DNA from: Acinetobacter nosocomialis
GTDB taxonomy: Bacteria > Pseudomonadota > Gammaproteobacteria > Pseudomonadales > Moraxellaceae
DNA: 64,000 nucleotides
Reading direction: 5' to 3'
NCBI GenBank assembly: GCA_025736915.1
Contig: CP107049.1
Location: 1,302,001 to 1,366,000 of the forward strand
The notes below the pieces were generated by a model. That model did no database searches and had not been told where the DNA came from. It was given only the letters and a program-made list of their open reading frames with translations. The translations under genes and the position numbers were made by a program. Shown here piece by piece: positions 19,966 through 28,354 of this stretch (position 1 is its first letter; each line of letters begins with the position of its first letter).

Positions 19966-20105
19966 CTCCACAGTTTGCTTTATAGACATCGTTTTATATA
20001 CAAATCGGCTGTTTACTTTCATCCACCACTATTTATGATGAGAAGTTGAGTTGATTCAATACATCGACGGAATGATGTAGCTACGAAGTAAAAGGTTAAA
20101 AAGAA

Positions 20106-20930
20106 ATGAAAAAATTACTCATCGCCAGCCTAATCGCCATTTCAAGTTCGTCCATTTTTGCGGCAGACAGTACAGCATCTGCGGCAAAAAATGATGTCTT
20201 TAAACAGGCAGAACAACTGTATGCGGCAAAAAATTATCCCGCTGCCTTTCAAGAAGTCCAGCGCCTTGCACAGACAGGAAATGCTCAAGCGATCTATAAC
20301 TTAGGCTATATGACGCAAATGGGCCAAGGCACCCCTAAAGATAACGCCAAAGCTCTTAAATATTATGAAGATGCTTCAAATAAGGGCTATGCTCAGGCCA
20401 GTTATAGACTTGCGCAAATTTATGAAACTGGTGAATTAGGCGTTGCAAAAGACAGTAATAAATTTAGCCAATATGTACAAAAAGCATCAGCTCAAGGCTC
20501 TGATGATGCAACGGTAAAAATTGCGACCATTTTATTTGCACAGAAAAAGCCTCAATCTCATCAAATTGCTTTACAAAAGCTAGCACCTTTGATTAGAAAA
20601 GGAAACTACCCTGCTATTCAGGTCAAAGCACTTTATGATATTAGCCAAGGGGTTGAAAATAAAAACCCGCTAATGAAACGCCAAGGCATTGAAGCATTAC
20701 AAGCGATCGCCCAAAAAGGTTATGCGCCAGCATCTATGGCTTTAGCGACTATGATGGCAAATGGAAATATCATTCCTCAAAACTTGCCTCAAGCAAAACA
20801 GATTTTTACTGAGCTTGCTAACCAAAATGTTCCTAACGCTAGAGAATCTTTAGCTTCAGTCGAAAAGATTATTGCTGAGAAGAATAAACAAGCTGCAGCT
20901 GCCCCTACACAGCCAGCATCTAAAAAATAG
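20106..20930 (+). CDS. Secreted Sel1-repeat (TPR-like) protein
   Basis: A 274-residue exported repeat protein. The signal peptide MKKLLIASLIAISSSSIFA is followed by helical Sel1/TPR-like repeats. Clear units are QAIYNLGYMTQMGQGTPKDN and QASYRLAQIYETGELGVAKD, with a degenerate third at ASMALATMMANGNIIPQN. Such proteins usually act as periplasmic scaffolds. No specific partner is suggested by the neighbours. The last 20 residues are low-complexity, rich in Ala, Gln and Pro. Confidence 0.83.
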   Translation: MKKLLIASLIAISSSSIFAADSTASAAKNDVFKQAEQLYAAKNYPAAFQEVQRLAQTGNAQAIYNLGYMTQMGQGTPKDNAKALKYYEDASNKGYAQASYRLAQIYETGELGVAKDSNKFSQYVQKASAQGSDDATVKIATILFAQKKPQSHQIALQKLAPLIRKGNYPAIQVKALYDISQGVENKNPLMKRQGIEALQAIAQKGYAPASMALATMMANGNIIPQNLPQAKQIFTELANQNVPNARESLASVEKIIAEKNKQAAAAPTQPASKK

Positions 20931-20942
20931 TAAAGAAACAAT

Positions 20943-20966
20943 AGCCCCGCATGGGGCTTTTCTTTT
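20943..20966. terminator. Bidirectional terminator between convergent genes
   Basis: AGCCCC-GCAT-GGGGCT followed by TTTTC. It lies between the Sel1 gene and the convergent AEC transporter gene, touching the latter's stop codon. Confidence 0.75.
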
Positions 20967-21888
20967 ACCACCACAAAGCGATAAGCCCACTTACTCCAAT
21001 AAAACCAATAATGGTGCTTATCATCAAAGGTGTTAATGCCCTTTCATTTAAACCGTATGCTTGCCCAAAAATACCAAAAGCAATTGGCATCGGCAGTGCC
21101 GCAATTAATGTTCCGGCATAGAGCATTTCTCGGCTCACATTTGGAGTCACTAAAAAAAGTGAAAATATCACAGTTGGCATGAAAACAACTTTAAACATGG
21201 CCAGCAATATACTTTGTAAATTTACTGCGGTAATACCAATCCCAACTAAACTTCCTCCAATGGCAAATAATGCTAATGGCGAGGCTGTCTTTCCTAACAG
21301 TTCTAAGGCTTGAGCAAGTTTTGAAGGTAGATGAATGCCGAGCAAAATACAGCTCATTCCAACCAGAATTGCAATAATTACAGGGTTTTTAAGTAAGTTA
21401 ATAAAAGTCTTTTTAAGAAGTGGTAAAAGTTGCTGTTGTTGATGCAAACCGGCTTCAGCCAAAATGAGCATTAAAGCGACGATTAATAAGTTTTCAATAA
21501 TTAAAGTTAAAGATATATAGATTGCAGCATGACTACCCATGAGCATGGTCAAAATAGCCGTACCCATAAAGCCAGTATTCGACATAGAAGCGCCCATAGA
21601 TATGACAGCGCTATGCGTTAGGCTATTTTTGAAAAACTTTCGATAAATGATAAAAGCTAAGATAAATAAGATTAAAGAGCCCCCACCGTAAGCAATAAAA
21701 TAAGCGGGGTGCCAAATCTCTTGTAAGTTTTTATTAGCTAAAGACTGAATTAAAAATGCAGGAAGAGCAATTTTAATAACAAATGCACTCAGGGCCTTAA
21801 TCTGTTCAGGTGTTACCAATTTAATAAGGACACTACAGTACCCCATCAACAACAAAAGTAAGATTGGTAAAATTACCTGAAAAACCAC
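20965..21888 (-). CDS. AEC-family (auxin efflux carrier-like) transporter
   Basis: An inner-membrane carrier of about 307 residues with roughly ten hydrophobic segments in the AEC pattern: an N-terminal block (FQVILPILLLLLMGYCSVLI), a charged middle, then a second block (PVIIAILVGMSCILLGI). No ATG start is in frame. I use the GTG at 21888 because AGGGA sits seven bases upstream; a GTG at 21903 is the alternative. Bacterial family members move carboxylates such as malate, but the substrate here is unknown. Confidence 0.85.
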   Translation of the reverse strand: MVFQVILPILLLLLMGYCSVLIKLVTPEQIKALSAFVIKIALPAFLIQSLANKNLQEIWHPAYFIAYGGGSLILFILAFIIYRKFFKNSLTHSAVISMGASMSNTGFMGTAILTMLMGSHAAIYISLTLIIENLLIVALMLILAEAGLHQQQQLLPLLKKTFINLLKNPVIIAILVGMSCILLGIHLPSKLAQALELLGKTASPLALFAIGGSLVGIGITAVNLQSILLAMFKVVFMPTVIFSLFLVTPNVSREMLYAGTLIAALPMPIAFGIFGQAYGLNERALTPLMISTIIGFIGVSGLIALWW

Positions 21889-21910
21889 AGAATGTTCCCT
21901 CACTCATCTC

Positions 21911-21942
21911 AAAATAAAAACGGGCAAATCTTAATTTGCCCG
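21911..21942 (-). terminator. Intrinsic terminator of the pqqU-OYE operon
   Basis: CGGGCAAAT (21921-21929) pairs with ATTTGCCCG (21934-21942). The A-rich left flank gives the U-tract on the minus strand. Confidence 0.85.
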
Positions 21943-21950
21943 CTGATAAA

Positions 21951-23060
21951 CTAAAAAGAATCAAAAAGCTGTTTTAAGCCATGTGGCTGACAACGCAAGT
22001 ACTGAGGAGCAATTTTAACTTTTGCTCCCAGTGTAGCGGCTGCATGCCACGGCCAACGCGGGTCATATAACATAGCACGAGCAAGGCCAATTGCATCAGC
22101 TTGCTGATTTTCTAAAATTTGTTCAGCATGTTCTGGCTCTGTAATCAGTCCTACTGCAATCACAGGAATAGACACATGCTTCTTAACCTGTTCGGCAAAC
22201 GGAACTTGGTAGCCCGCTCCAATGGTAATATTTTGATGTTCATGTAAACCACCGCTAGACACATGAATATAAGCTGCTCCTAGCTGCTCTAAAGCTTTTG
22301 ATAAACCAACCGTAGATTCAATATCCCACTGTTCGTTGCCATCCATCCAGTCAGTTGCAGATAGACGTACTCCTACTGGATAGCCTTCAGGAACAACGAG
22401 TTTAATTGCTTGAAGTACTTCAAGTGTCATACGCATACGGTTTTCTAAAGAACCGCCATATTCATCCGTTCTTTGGTTAGCAATTGGCGATAAAAATTGA
22501 TGCAACAAATAGCCATGCGCAGCATGTACTTCAATTAACTCAAAGCCAGCTTCAACCGCACGTTTTGCCGCAGCAGCAAAGTCTTGTTGAACTTGTTTAA
22601 TTTCATCTATTGTTAATGCATGTGGCACAGCATCGTGAACTGAAAAAGTACTTGTACTTGGGGCAACTGTTTGCCAACCATGTGGCTGATTTTTTGCAAT
22701 TTGTCCTTTACCCAACCAAGGCTTTTCAGTCGATGCTTTACGTCCAGCATGCGCTAACTGAATTCCAAATGGCATAGGAGAAAGTGTTTTAACTTTCCCC
22801 AATAAAGTTTTGATCTGTTCACGTTGCTGGTCATTCCAAAGTCCAAGATCTGCATAACTAATTCGACCTTCCGCTTGTACAGCAGTAGCTTCCACAATAC
22901 ATAGACCAGCCCCAGACAAAGCATAATTTGCCCATTGCTGCTCATGCCAATAAGTAATTTCGCCTTCATCCGTTGCCGAATATTGGCACATTGGGGCAAT
23001 TACAATTCTATTGACCAGTTGTAGCGAATCAAAATTAACCGTTTCAAATAATTTTGCCAT
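21951..23060 (-). CDS. Old yellow enzyme-family NADH:flavin oxidoreductase
   Basis: A 369-residue FMN-dependent ene-reductase of the YqjM/xenobiotic-reductase class. Visible signatures: NRIVIAPMCQYSA at the N terminus (the cysteine modulates FMN in YqjM-like enzymes), GIQLAHAGRKAS, the active-site pair in EVHAAHGYLLHQFLSP, and NQRTDEYGGSLENRMRM. C-terminal FMN phosphate contacts fall in IPVIAVGLI and ADAIGLARAMLYDPRW. It starts 9 bp after the receptor gene, so they form an operon. A link between the reductase and the receptor ligand is not established. Confidence 0.93.
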   Translation of the reverse strand: MAKLFETVNFDSLQLVNRIVIAPMCQYSATDEGEITYWHEQQWANYALSGAGLCIVEATAVQAEGRISYADLGLWNDQQREQIKTLLGKVKTLSPMPFGIQLAHAGRKASTEKPWLGKGQIAKNQPHGWQTVAPSTSTFSVHDAVPHALTIDEIKQVQQDFAAAAKRAVEAGFELIEVHAAHGYLLHQFLSPIANQRTDEYGGSLENRMRMTLEVLQAIKLVVPEGYPVGVRLSATDWMDGNEQWDIESTVGLSKALEQLGAAYIHVSSGGLHEHQNITIGAGYQVPFAEQVKKHVSIPVIAVGLITEPEHAEQILENQQADAIGLARAMLYDPRWPWHAAATLGAKVKIAPQYLRCQPHGLKQLFDSF

Positions 23061-23069
23061 TTTAAATTC

Positions 23070-25253
23070 CTAGAATTGTTTAATTACACGTAAACCTGCA
23101 CTCCAGTTACGCCCATCAGCGGGTTCAAAGTAGCGTTTAGCTAGTACCATCTGGCCATTTACTCTGATTTGAGTTGTATCATTCACGATCACTGATCCCG
23201 CATAATTCTTGTCAAATAGATTGTCAACACGGATAAAGCTATTTACTTTCCAATCACCTATCACCCATGCATAACCAGCATTTGCTGAGGTTACACTGTA
23301 GCTTGGTGCTGCGTCACTGTTGGTATCATTCGCGTATACTTTATCCATATACTGTACATCGACACCACCATATAAGCCGTGGCTCGGTTGCCAAGCCAAA
23401 GAGGCATAAGCTTGTTTTTTAGCAATACCCGGAATCGCATTTCCTGACGGAATTGCCGAAGCAAGAACGTTGCCTTTTTGATCAAGCTGTTCAGGAACGT
23501 TTGCATCAAAAGTAGCATCTAAGTATGTGTAACTTGCCGTCGCGGTTAAATCACGCCACAACTTTTTATTCCATGCAAACTCTATCCCCTCACGCAAAGT
23601 TTTATCTGCATTACGGAAGGTTGAACGTCCGTTTGAGCTTCCTGCTGAAACAATGTCATTTTTGGTTTTAGTTTGAAAAACTGCCAAAGTAAAATCACCT
23701 AATTGGTTTTGTGATTTTAAACCGGCTTCATAGGTATCACTGGTCGATGGTTTTAAGTCAAAATTAAAACCTGGCTTTGTCGTATCAGTTTGATATGCCA
23801 TTTCAGTAAAGGTTGGTGTTTCAAACCCTTTGGCATAACTTACATATGCCATGAGCTCAGGTAAAATTTGCCAGCTTAAAGCAGCAGAAGGTAAAACTTT
23901 ATCGTAATCGGTCTTCCCGCTATCGTCGCCATTACTTAAATAGTTATCTTTAGATTTGTAATGCACATTGCTGTAGCGAATACCTGTGTCTAAACGCCAT
24001 GTTGGTAAGAACTGCCATGAAGCTTGTAAATATGGATCAATATTCCACAAAGTATTATCTTCATCACGGCGTAATTTACCTTTAACACCGTAAGAAGGTT
24101 GACCGTTTACTAAGTTAAAATTTTCATACCCTTTACGATCTTCATCCATCACATCAAGTGCAACACCGAGGCTTACAGTGGTATTTGGCAGTAGTTCTTT
24201 ACCTGTCCAACGTAAATCAGCACCATAATAATTACGTTTAAAATCAATAACTCCCCCAGCCTGATTATCATTAGCCTCTTGTGTTGATTTAGGAATAGAT
24301 TGATATTGAATGACTTGGCGATTACCCAAATATGCCATGGCATAGAGTTCATTTTTATCATTGATTGGTTTAGACCATGTCACCCCTGTTTGGGTTTGCT
24401 CAATATCTTTACGAACCTTATAAGTATTATCCGCATCATTAACTTGTTTAGGATTAGCATTCCACTGGGCACGGGTTAAGCCTTGCGGATCATCCGCATT
24501 GATTTTGACATAGTTAGTCACCCAGTTGATTTTGCTACCATCATCAAGATTCCAACTGAGCTTTGCATTATTTAATACTTTTTCTGCACCACTATGTTCT
24601 CGGTAACCATCAGTATCGAAGTAAGATGAACTAATAATATAACTTGGTTCATTCTCACCCTTTGCTCCACCTTGTAACACTAACCCTGCTCGGCTTTTAT
24701 CGTGACTGCCGTCCGAATAACTGAGCTCAATTGAGTCTTTCCCTTGCCCTTCTTTAGTAGACGTTAAAATTGTCCCGCCCGATGAGTTTCCATAAAGTGA
24801 AGAGAAAGGCCCTGTTAGAATTTCAACATGGTCCAGACTACTTAAATCAATATTAGAGGTTTGGCCTTGCCCATCTGGCATTGTTGCGGGAATACCATCC
24901 ACATAAAGGCGAATACCTCGAACACCAAAAGTAGAACGTGCACCAAAACCACGCATAGATAGCTGCAAATCTTGCGCATAATTTTCACGATTACGAATCT
25001 GTAAGCTCGGAATACCTTTCACAACTTCAGTCAAATTCACTTGTGAAGAACTATCAGCTTGAGGTGCATCTATTCGAAAAACTGAAGCCGGCGTCTGCAA
25101 ATAGGTGGTATCTGTACGAGTTGCTTCCACATGTAAAGTAGGCAATTTGGCAACGTCTTGGGTTAAGTCTTCTGCCCAAACGAGTGGACTCGAAATGCAG
25201 CCCATACTCATCAAAATACAGTAATGAAGTCGGTCTAAGCGTAATAAGGACAT
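23070..25253 (-). CDS. pqqU: TonB-dependent receptor, YncD/PqqU-like PQQ importer
   Basis: A 727-residue outer-membrane gated porin. The signal peptide ends near SSPLVWA and a TonB-box-like LPTLHVEA follows. The plug contains LQLSMRGFGARSTFGVRGI and GIPATMPDGQGQTSNIDLSS, which I recall as nearly the same in E. coli YncD. Barrel segments such as LRRDEDNTLWNIDPYLQ and YAKGFETPTFTEMAY also match. YncD has been shown to be PqqU, the pyrroloquinoline quinone receptor. The function fits the PQQ-dependent glucose dehydrogenase encoded later in this window. It reaches the OYE gene after 9 bp. The assignment to PQQ is inferred from similarity recalled without alignment. Confidence 0.82.
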   Translation of the reverse strand: MSLLRLDRLHYCILMSMGCISSPLVWAEDLTQDVAKLPTLHVEATRTDTTYLQTPASVFRIDAPQADSSSQVNLTEVVKGIPSLQIRNRENYAQDLQLSMRGFGARSTFGVRGIRLYVDGIPATMPDGQGQTSNIDLSSLDHVEILTGPFSSLYGNSSGGTILTSTKEGQGKDSIELSYSDGSHDKSRAGLVLQGGAKGENEPSYIISSSYFDTDGYREHSGAEKVLNNAKLSWNLDDGSKINWVTNYVKINADDPQGLTRAQWNANPKQVNDADNTYKVRKDIEQTQTGVTWSKPINDKNELYAMAYLGNRQVIQYQSIPKSTQEANDNQAGGVIDFKRNYYGADLRWTGKELLPNTTVSLGVALDVMDEDRKGYENFNLVNGQPSYGVKGKLRRDEDNTLWNIDPYLQASWQFLPTWRLDTGIRYSNVHYKSKDNYLSNGDDSGKTDYDKVLPSAALSWQILPELMAYVSYAKGFETPTFTEMAYQTDTTKPGFNFDLKPSTSDTYEAGLKSQNQLGDFTLAVFQTKTKNDIVSAGSSNGRSTFRNADKTLREGIEFAWNKKLWRDLTATASYTYLDATFDANVPEQLDQKGNVLASAIPSGNAIPGIAKKQAYASLAWQPSHGLYGGVDVQYMDKVYANDTNSDAAPSYSVTSANAGYAWVIGDWKVNSFIRVDNLFDKNYAGSVIVNDTTQIRVNGQMVLAKRYFEPADGRNWSAGLRVIKQF

Positions 25254-25385
25254 GCTTATTTCCTTTATTTATATTGTAGTTATCATAACAAAAAGCGGTG
25301 TCTTGTCTGGATAATGAATTCGATCCACATAGTTGTAAATTTAGAACACTATTTCGTTATTTAAAAATTAATTTCCAGATTTGAA

Positions 25386-25952
25386 TTATCGGCTTAAGGA
25401 TGGATGATCTTTCCAGCAATATCGTTCAGGCCAGTCTTTTGCTTCTTCAGCGTAATCAATTCCAATGCGTGGCGTTAAAACAACTTCTGGTTGTGTAGTG
25501 GCCGCTTCAATCCATAGCCCAGATTCTTCACCTAGAGTCTGGCCTTTTAAACTACGGTCAATACCCAAATAACGTGTCAGTTTGCCCGGTCCAGCTAAAA
25601 GCTTATATTCTTTTTTTGTTGAAGCATTACTTAAAAATACAGACCGAATCATCACTCCTTCAGGCACCCCCTCTGTTTGAGTAATAATATTAAGCATTTC
25701 ATACATGCCATAAATTAAGTAGACGTAAATCGTACCACCATGGCTATACATTACATCTGTTCGAGCTGTGCGTTTATCATTGTAACTATGGCAAGCTTTA
25801 TCTCGAATGCCCAAATAAGCTTCTGTTTCACTAATTGTGCAGCGGATGACTTGACCATCAGGCTGTCGCTTACACAATATGCAGCCGATTAAGTCATACG
25901 CTACTTCCGAAGTTTCTCGTTGAAACCAGCTTAATGGTAAAATATCTGACAT
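25386..25952 (-). CDS. AAG/MPG-type 3-methyladenine DNA glycosylase
   Basis: A 188-residue monofunctional DNA glycosylase that removes alkylated purines. I start it at the ATG at 25952, with AGAGAA just upstream; the frame extends nine codons further. MPG features: VAYDLIGCILCKRQPDGQVI, ISETEAYLGIRDKACHSYN (with the catalytic glutamate), YSHGGTIYVYLIYGMYEMLN and LLAGPGKLTRYLGID. Divergent from mutM across about 75 bp, giving two base-excision enzymes back to back. Confidence 0.93.
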   Translation of the reverse strand: MSDILPLSWFQRETSEVAYDLIGCILCKRQPDGQVIRCTISETEAYLGIRDKACHSYNDKRTARTDVMYSHGGTIYVYLIYGMYEMLNIITQTEGVPEGVMIRSVFLSNASTKKEYKLLAGPGKLTRYLGIDRSLKGQTLGEESGLWIEAATTQPEVVLTPRIGIDYAEEAKDWPERYCWKDHPSLSR

Positions 25953-26027
25953 AGTATTCTCTGAAATATTACATACCACACGTTATACTTGATTAATCCA
26001 GTATATCTGTTAATTCTGCGAGTTGGC

Positions 26028-26852
26028 ATGCCTGAGTTACCCGAAGTCGAAACCACTAAAACCAGTTTATTTCCTCTATTGAATCAAAAAGTTCTAAGTG
26101 TTGAAGTACGTAATCCGAGCTTACGCTGGCCTATACCAGAAGACATTCAAAAACTCGTTGGGCAACGCCTCACTGGTTTAAATCGGCGTTCAAAATATAT
26201 TTTGGCAGAGTTTGAACAAGATCAAATGCTCTGGCATTTAGGTATGTCAGGAAGTTTCCGTCTGACCGAGCCAAATGATGAGCTAAGAAAACATGACCAC
26301 CTAATTATTCAATTTGAAGATCAGCAGTTACGTTACCATGACCCACGTCGTTTTGGTTGCATCCTTTGGCTTAACCCTGAAACTCAAGGCAAACTCATAG
26401 ATACTTTGGGACCTGAACCTCTAAGTACTGACTTTCATGCAGAATATTTAGCTTCTAAGCTCAAGAATAAATCTGTCGGCATAAAAATTGCACTTATGGA
26501 TAATCATGTAGTGGTTGGTGTAGGCAATATTTATGCAACTGAAAGCTTATTTAATGTTGGCATTCACCCAGCACAACCTGCTGGTGATTTGATTATGCAA
26601 CAAATTGAGAAACTCGTTGTCGAGATTAAACGAATTTTAAAGTCGGCAATTGATTTAGGTGGCTCAACATTACGTGACTACAGTAATGCCATGGGTGAAA
26701 ATGGTTATTTTCAGCAAACACTTCTTGCTTATGGTCGTGCTGGAGAAATGTGTGTTAACTGTGAAACCCCATTAGAAAATTTAAAACTTGGGCAGCGTGC
26801 CAGTGTATTTTGCCCACAGTGCCAACCACTTAAAAAGCTGAGAAAGCCTTAA
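26028..26852 (+). CDS. mutM: Formamidopyrimidine-DNA glycosylase MutM/Fpg
   Basis: A 274-residue bifunctional glycosylase/AP lyase that removes 8-oxoguanine and formamidopyrimidines. The start is fixed by the N terminus MPELPEVETTK, where Pro2 is the Schiff-base nucleophile and Glu3 is catalytic. Further motifs are HLGMSGSFRL, HDPRRFGCILW and GVGNIYATESLF. The C-terminal zinc finger has two CxxC pairs, in CVNC and CPQC. An in-frame TTG-like upstream extension lacks family similarity. ppiC follows after 19 bp. Confidence 0.97.
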   Translation: MPELPEVETTKTSLFPLLNQKVLSVEVRNPSLRWPIPEDIQKLVGQRLTGLNRRSKYILAEFEQDQMLWHLGMSGSFRLTEPNDELRKHDHLIIQFEDQQLRYHDPRRFGCILWLNPETQGKLIDTLGPEPLSTDFHAEYLASKLKNKSVGIKIALMDNHVVVGVGNIYATESLFNVGIHPAQPAGDLIMQQIEKLVVEIKRILKSAIDLGGSTLRDYSNAMGENGYFQQTLLAYGRAGEMCVNCETPLENLKLGQRASVFCPQCQPLKKLRKP

Positions 26853-26871
26853 TTTTTTGGAGGAAGACAAC

Positions 26872-27162
26872 ATGCAAACAGCAATTGTCCGACATATTTT
26901 AGTCAAAGATAAAGACTTAGCTGAACAGCTAAAAAAGAAGCTACAAAGTGGTGCAGACTTTGCCAAACTTGCCAAGCAATATTCCACCTGCAATTCAGCT
27001 AAACGTGGCGGTGAACTTGGCGAAGTCAAAAAAGGTCAATTAGTACCCGTCATCGACAAAGTTGTCTTTACAGCTGCTGAACGCGTGTTGCAAGGTCCAA
27101 TCAAAAGCCAATTTGGCTATCATCTTTTAGAAGTTAAATTCCGAATGGGCAGCTTACGCTGA
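26872..27162 (+). CDS. ppiC: Parvulin-type peptidyl-prolyl isomerase PpiC
   Basis: A 96-residue cytoplasmic parvulin that speeds cis-trans isomerisation of prolyl bonds. The start at 26872 is decided by a strong GGAGGAA seven bases upstream. Core motifs are RHILVKDKDLAEQL, GADFAKLAKQYSTCNSAKRG, GGELGEVKKGQLVP and SQFGYHLLEV. The length matches E. coli PpiC. It is probably co-transcribed with mutM. Confidence 0.95.
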   Translation: MQTAIVRHILVKDKDLAEQLKKKLQSGADFAKLAKQYSTCNSAKRGGELGEVKKGQLVPVIDKVVFTAAERVLQGPIKSQFGYHLLEVKFRMGSLR

Positions 27163-27176
27163 TTCCATTAATTTAA

Positions 27177-27527
27177 TTATGGTTTTTCAGACGCTTGAGC
27201 CTGTGCATTCATTTGATATGTCCAGGCTTTAATATATTCACCCGACTCTAGTTTTACATCTGCGATGACACGCTGGTATTGAAAACCTTCGAAGTCATCC
27301 AGCATCTGCCAGTTTTCAGCAAGTTTTTCTGTGCTAAACATATAACCATCTATCCAATCGGCTTGCGAATCTAACTCAAGTGCTTTTAAACCCTTGTCTG
27401 GACCCCAATCTAGAATATGAATCACGCCTCGTACGCTGGCTTTTGTCCAGTGACCATCGATTTGTTCTAAAATATGAGTATTAGCTTGATTCGGACATAA
27501 AGTGCCATATACAAATAGCTGATTCAT
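27177..27527 (-). CDS. Gamma-glutamylcyclotransferase-like protein
   Basis: A 116-residue GGCT/YtfP-fold protein. The N terminus MNQLFVYGTLCPNQ holds the YGTL substrate loop, and LDDFEGFQYQRV holds the expected catalytic glutamate. Relatives release 5-oxoproline from gamma-glutamyl amines or peptides. The substrate is unknown. Convergent with ppiC. Confidence 0.85.
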   Translation of the reverse strand: MNQLFVYGTLCPNQANTHILEQIDGHWTKASVRGVIHILDWGPDKGLKALELDSQADWIDGYMFSTEKLAENWQMLDDFEGFQYQRVIADVKLESGEYIKAWTYQMNAQAQASEKP

Positions 27528-27626
27528 TAATTCTCACCCCTTTAACAATATGCCCAGTTAAAACGAATTGTAAGTTTATCAATATATAGGGCCATACTTA
27601 AAATTAAAAAAAAATAATTGATCAAT

Positions 27627-27655
27627 AAAAAACGGCACTCTAGGTACCGTTTTTA
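27627..27655 (-). terminator. Intrinsic terminator of mscL
   Basis: An imperfect ACGG-AC / GT-CCGT stem with one mismatch between an A-run and a T-run, just after the mscL stop. Confidence 0.7.
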
Positions 27656-27667
27656 TTTCAAATCTGA

Positions 27668-28099
27668 TTAAGCTTGCTTTTTCAACTCATCACGAATTTC
27701 ACGCAATAGTTGCACGTCTTCAGGAGTTGCAGCTGGAGCTTCTGGCTCATTCTTATCACGGCGAAGTCTATTTAATAATTTCACCATTAAGAACACAACC
27801 CAAGCCAAAATAAGGAAGTTAATTAAAATGGTTAGGAAGTTACCGTAGGTCAATACGTTGATACCTGCTTTTTGTAAGGCATCCAAAGATTGTAAATTAT
27901 TAGGGTTTGCACCTAATACGATAAATTTTTGAGAGAAATCAACACCACCACCAGTAATTACAGTGATAAGCGGCATGATGATATCTTTTACTAAAGAGTC
28001 TACGATTTTGCCAAAAGCACCACCAATAATTACACCAATGGCTAAATCCATCATATTGCCTTTAATGGCAAATTCTTTAAATTCTTGAATAATACTCAT
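27668..28099 (-). CDS. mscL: Large-conductance mechanosensitive channel MscL
   Basis: A 143-residue inner-membrane pressure valve that opens on osmotic downshock. The N-terminal amphipathic helix ([15 protein letters not shown]) and first membrane helix ([20 protein letters not shown]) are typical. The second membrane helix ([20 protein letters not shown]) ends in the cytoplasmic bundle with [13 protein letters not shown]. Normal family length. Confidence 0.97.
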   Translation of the reverse strand: MSIIQEFKEFAIKGNMMDLAIGVIIGGAFGKIVDSLVKDIIMPLITVITGGGVDFSQKFIVLGANPNNLQSLDALQKAGINVLTYGNFLTILINFLILAWVVFLMVKLLNRLRRDKNEPEAPAATPEDVQLLREIRDELKKQA

Positions 28100-28303
28100 C
28101 TAAACATCTCCAGATGTTGGGGGGAGGAACACATCATATTTTTCTTTTTCAATGGCCTCTTATCCATTTAGATAGTACTCGCCATGATATTGATAATTTA
28201 ATATTTTTTTCAAAAAAAGAAAGCTATTTCACACTTTGATAACATATTTGTTTACAAGAAAAATATGAATTTAAGTTTATTTTCAGCTTTGTTTGATTTC
28301 AAT

Positions 28304-28335
28304 AAAAAACCGCTAAAATTAATTTAGCGGTTTTT
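28304..28335 (-). terminator. Intrinsic terminator of typA
   Basis: CCGCTAAA pairs with TTTAGCGG around ATTAA, with A- and T-runs on either side. Confidence 0.87.
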
Positions 28336-28354
28336 CTTTTTCATTTAAGAAAAA

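Noticed and set aside
27177..27527. ChaC or other specific glutathione-degrading enzyme
   Set aside because: Only the general GGCT fold motifs are visible, so a specific substrate cannot be assigned.
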